From assembly GCA_025358485.1 (NCBI GenBank), contig JANYJJ010000083.1:1-39817 (forward strand): DNA of 39,817 nt. Direction: 5' to 3'. Each line of letters opens with the position of its first letter. The stretch's first letter is position 1. Position numbers and translations under genes: made by a program. The notes below the pieces were generated by a model. It had not been told where the DNA came from, did no database searches, and was given only the letters and a program-made list of their open reading frames with translations. This document shows, piece after piece, positions 35,778-39,817 of the stretch. The DNA comes from Burkholderiales bacterium. Its GTDB lineage: Bacteria > Pseudomonadota > Gammaproteobacteria > Burkholderiales > Burkholderiaceae_C.

Positions 35778-35828
35778 CTGAGGTTCAGAGGCTCAGAGGC
35801 TCAGCAGTGCAGCAATGCAGCAATGCAG
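35778..35828 (+). repeat. Two adjacent 8-bp tandem arrays between ccmI and tyrB
   Basis: CTGAGGTT-CAGAGGCT-CAGAGGCT (35778-35801) and, three bases later, CAGTGCAG-CAATGCAG-CAATGCAG (35805-35828). They fill most of the 76-bp gap between the stops of two convergent genes. No terminator hairpin with a T-run is seen. Confidence 0.85.
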
Positions 35829-35835
35829 AGGTGAC

Positions 35836-37068
35836 CTACATCACCTTGGCCATCGCACTCGCCACGGCGTCCAAATTTCTGCTATTCAATGCGGCCATGC
35901 AAATGCGGCCTGAGTCCAGACCGTAGATGCCGAATTCGCTGCGCAGGCGCTGCATTTGGGGCGTGGTCAGGCCGGAATAGCTGAACATGCCTTGCTGGCG
36001 TGTGATGAAGCTGAGGTCATGCGTGACGCCGTGGGCTTGTAACTTTTCGACCAAGGCACCGCGCATGGACTTGATGCGCACGCGCATGGCTTCCAGTTCG
36101 CTTTCCCACAAGCTGCGCAGTTCCGGTGTGGTGAGCACTGTTGCCACCACTTGCGCGCCTTGGGTGGGCGGGCTGGAGTAGTTGGTGCGGATGACGATCT
36201 TGACTTGGCTCAGCACGCGCGCCGCTTCTTCTTTGCTCGCGCACACCACGCTGAGCGCGCCCACGCGTTCGCCGTAAAGCGAGAAGCTTTTCGAGAACGA
36301 AGTGGACACGAAAAAGTTCACACCCGATGCCAAAAACTGCTGCACCGCGGCCCCGTCTTCAGCAATGCCCTGGCCAAAGCCTTGGTAGGCCATGTCCAAA
36401 AATGCAATCAAACCTTGAGCCTTGACCACCGTGACCACTTGCGCCCACTGCTCAGGCGTGAGGTCGTAGCCAGTGGGGTTGTGGCAGCAGGCGTGCAGCG
36501 ACACGATGGTGCCGGTGGCAGCCGCCTTCAACGCGGCCAGCATGGCGTCGAAGCGAATGCCGCGCGCCGCGGCATCGTAGTAGGGATACACGTCCACGTT
36601 GAAGCCCGCGCTGCTGAACAGCGCGCGGTGGTTTTCCCAACTTGGGTCGCTGATGAGCACCGTGGCGTTGGGGTTGAGCTTCTTCAAAAAGTCAGCGCCC
36701 AGTTTCAAACCCCCAGTGCCGCCCACGGCTTGCACCGTGACCACACGGCCCGAAGTGACAGCCTCACTTTCTGTGCCCAAAGCAGCACCGAACACCAAGC
36801 CTTGCACCGCTTTGTCGTAAGCCGCGATGCCGTCGATGGGCAGGTAACCGTGGGCCTTGGCGGCGTCCGTCATTTGGCGCTCGGCCCGGGCGACGCATTG
36901 CAGCAAAGGCAGCGTGCCCGCGTCGTCGTTGTAAACACCCACGCCGAGGTTGACTTTGGCGGGGTTGGTGTCGGCGTTGAACTGTTCCGTCAAACCCAAA
37001 ATCGGGTCACGGGGGGCGGTTTCAACAGCTTCGAATATGGATGAAGGCAAGGGCATGGACATGGACAT
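35836..37068 (-). CDS. tyrB: Aromatic/aspartate aminotransferase, class I
   Basis: 410 residues from ATG 37068. The PLP lysine is Lys260 in STSFSKSFSLYGERVG; other motifs are NPTGYDLTPEQWAQ, DMAYQGFGQG and the substrate-carboxylate Arg near the C-terminus in GRICMAALN. This is the AspC/TyrB subgroup, which transfers amino groups between glutamate and aspartate, phenylalanine or tyrosine; sequence does not separate the two well, so tyrB is chosen tentatively. GGAAA before ATG supports this start over a longer upstream frame. Downstream of pobA on the same strand but separated by a terminator, so likely its own unit. Confidence 0.88.
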   Translation of the reverse strand: MSMSMPLPSSIFEAVETAPRDPILGLTEQFNADTNPAKVNLGVGVYNDDAGTLPLLQCVARAERQMTDAAKAHGYLPIDGIAAYDKAVQGLVFGAALGTESEAVTSGRVVTVQAVGGTGGLKLGADFLKKLNPNATVLISDPSWENHRALFSSAGFNVDVYPYYDAAARGIRFDAMLAALKAAATGTIVSLHACCHNPTGYDLTPEQWAQVVTVVKAQGLIAFLDMAYQGFGQGIAEDGAAVQQFLASGVNFFVSTSFSKSFSLYGERVGALSVVCASKEEAARVLSQVKIVIRTNYSSPPTQGAQVVATVLTTPELRSLWESELEAMRVRIKSMRGALVEKLQAHGVTHDLSFITRQQGMFSYSGLTTPQMQRLRSEFGIYGLDSGRICMAALNSRNLDAVASAMAKVM

Positions 37069-37087
37069 TTGATTTCCGTCGGGAATG

Positions 37088-37111
37088 AAAAAGCGGGGCA
37101 AACAACGCCCC
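37088..37111 (-). terminator. Intrinsic terminator after pobA
   Basis: On the minus strand GGGGC and GCCCC form a 5-bp stem with a 7-base loop, followed closely by five T. It begins six bases after the pobA stop and ends about 20 bases before the tyrB start, so it should separate the two genes. Confidence 0.65.
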
Positions 37112-37117
37112 ATAGTT

Positions 37118-39111
<1,994 letters not shown>

Positions 39112-39161
39112 CACTCATTGTGGGATGGCCTTGGACGGGCGTCATCGTCCGAGCAGCTTGT

Positions 39162-39176
39162 GTGCGTTTATCGCAC
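39162..39176 (-). promoter_or_regulatory. PcaR/PobR-like IclR operator
   Basis: On the minus strand the site reads GTGCGATAAACGCAC, a perfect 5-bp inverted repeat around a 5-base centre. It matches the published PcaR operator of Pseudomonas putida (GTTCGATAATCGCAC) at 13 of 15 positions. It lies 50 bp before the pobR start. The match is from memory of the consensus; binding is inferred. Confidence 0.5.
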
Positions 39177-39192
39177 GCTTCTAAATTAAAAG

Positions 39193-39817
39193 CTAAATCA
39201 AGAGCTCACGCGCCGTAGCAGCCAATGTGATGGCGTCGCCGTCGGCTGGCTCGATCAAAAGCGCCTCACCAAATTTGGCAAAGTTGCGTTTGATGGACGC
39301 CAAATAAACCGGGTCGTAGTGGTCGATGAGCAGCTCGCGCACCACGCGCTCTACTTGGCCGGTGCGTGCAGCTTCTTGCCAATGGTTGATCACGTCGTGA
39401 CCACGCAAAGCGCGCAGCGCGTCCAAGCGCGCACAAAAAGCAGCGATGTCTTGAACGAAGAAATCGTAGTCTTGCATCAGCAACTTGACGCGTGCCTCCA
39501 CCGTCAATTCCAAGCGCACACAAGGCGACGCGCGCATGCGCTCTATCAGCGGCTGTGGCACGCGCAGCTCGCCGACTTTTTTGCTCTCGCTTTCTATCCA
39601 CACCGTGCGCCGGGCATCGAACTGTCGCAGTGCGTGCCAGATGCGGGTGTCGAACTGTTTTTGGCTGGGCTGCGGGCTGCCGGGCACCAAGCCCAACACC
39701 GAGCCGCGGTGATTGGCCAAGGCCTCCAAGTCCAGCACCTGCGCGCCTTGGGCGGCCATCTCTGACAACAAACGGCTTTTACCTGAGCCGGTTTTTCCGC
39801 AAATGACGCGGTAATTG
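39193..39817 (-). CDS. mnmH: tRNA 2-selenouridine synthase, C-terminal part (5' end outside window)
   Basis: The visible 207 residues begin in a P-loop domain with the Walker A motif VICGKTGSGKSRLL, followed by QGAQVLDLEALANHRGSVLG and a C-terminal helical part (LTVEARVKLLMQDYDFFVQD, ELLIDHYDPVYLASIKRNF). This is the second domain of MnmH/SelU; the N-terminal rhodanese domain with the catalytic Cys should lie just beyond the window end. MnmH exchanges sulfur for selenium (through a geranylated intermediate) at the wobble uridine of some tRNAs. The frame runs open to the window edge. The downstream gene is pobR, 81 bp away. Confidence 0.92.
   Translation of the reverse strand, partial: NYRVICGKTGSGKSRLLSEMAAQGAQVLDLEALANHRGSVLGLVPGSPQPSQKQFDTRIWHALRQFDARRTVWIESESKKVGELRVPQPLIERMRASPCVRLELTVEARVKLLMQDYDFFVQDIAAFCARLDALRALRGHDVINHWQEAARTGQVERVVRELLIDHYDPVYLASIKRNFAKFGEALLIEPADGDAITLAATARELLI

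Overview
The window looks like a chromosomal segment of a GC-rich betaproteobacterium, most likely Burkholderiales and probably Comamonadaceae. The basis is the gene order yceF-yceD-rpmF-plsX-fabHDG-acpP-fabF-rpoE-rseA-rseB-mucD-lepA-lepB-rnc-era-recO-pdxJ-acpS-nagZ, a full System I cytochrome c maturation cluster and a PobA/IclR-type aromatic catabolism pair. The assignment rests on recognised protein families and synteny; no database search was run.

Left edge (1-3511): the right end of an IS66-type element has landed in a decayed rfbC copy. Next to it is a minus-strand sugar-nucleotide operon (intact rfbC, then tviB/wbpO-like dehydrogenase, then wbpP/tviC-like epimerase) that should feed UDP-GalNAcA into a surface polysaccharide. 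A RhlE-type RNA helicase (3633-5270, plus) diverges from it.

Core (5295-26366): an RsmI-like methyltransferase and a Maf/YceF pyrophosphatase (minus) diverge from yceD-rpmF and the fatty-acid operon plsX-fabH-fabD-fabG-acpP-fabF. A small membrane protein is translationally coupled to rpoE, followed by rseA, rseB and mucD (envelope stress). The only gene-free stretch over 300 bp (17750-18273) carries a DnaA-box cluster and a terminator-ended possible small RNA. Then come lepA, lepB, a DUF4845 gene, rnc, era, recO, pdxJ, acpS and nagZ, mostly in overlapping or tightly spaced pairs.

Accessory and right part (26368-39817): minus-strand VF530/DUF2132 protein, an orphan lipoprotein and a fumarylacetoacetate-hydrolase-family protein; then a complete plus-strand ccmABCDEFGHI operon with nearly every junction overlapping; then minus-strand aromatic/aspartate aminotransferase, pobA, its IclR regulator with a PcaR-like operator, and the 3' part of mnmH/selU.

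No defence system, CRISPR array, prophage or obviously new enzyme system is visible. The most unusual signal is repeated short tandem duplication at gene ends and in protein linkers: 15 bp x7 at the fabH stop, 14 bp x3 at the recO/pdxJ junction, 12 bp arrays in rhlE, ccmH and ccmI, and two 8 bp arrays after ccmI. The recO/pdxJ case builds a chain of two five-codon ORFs, each overlapping the next start codon.
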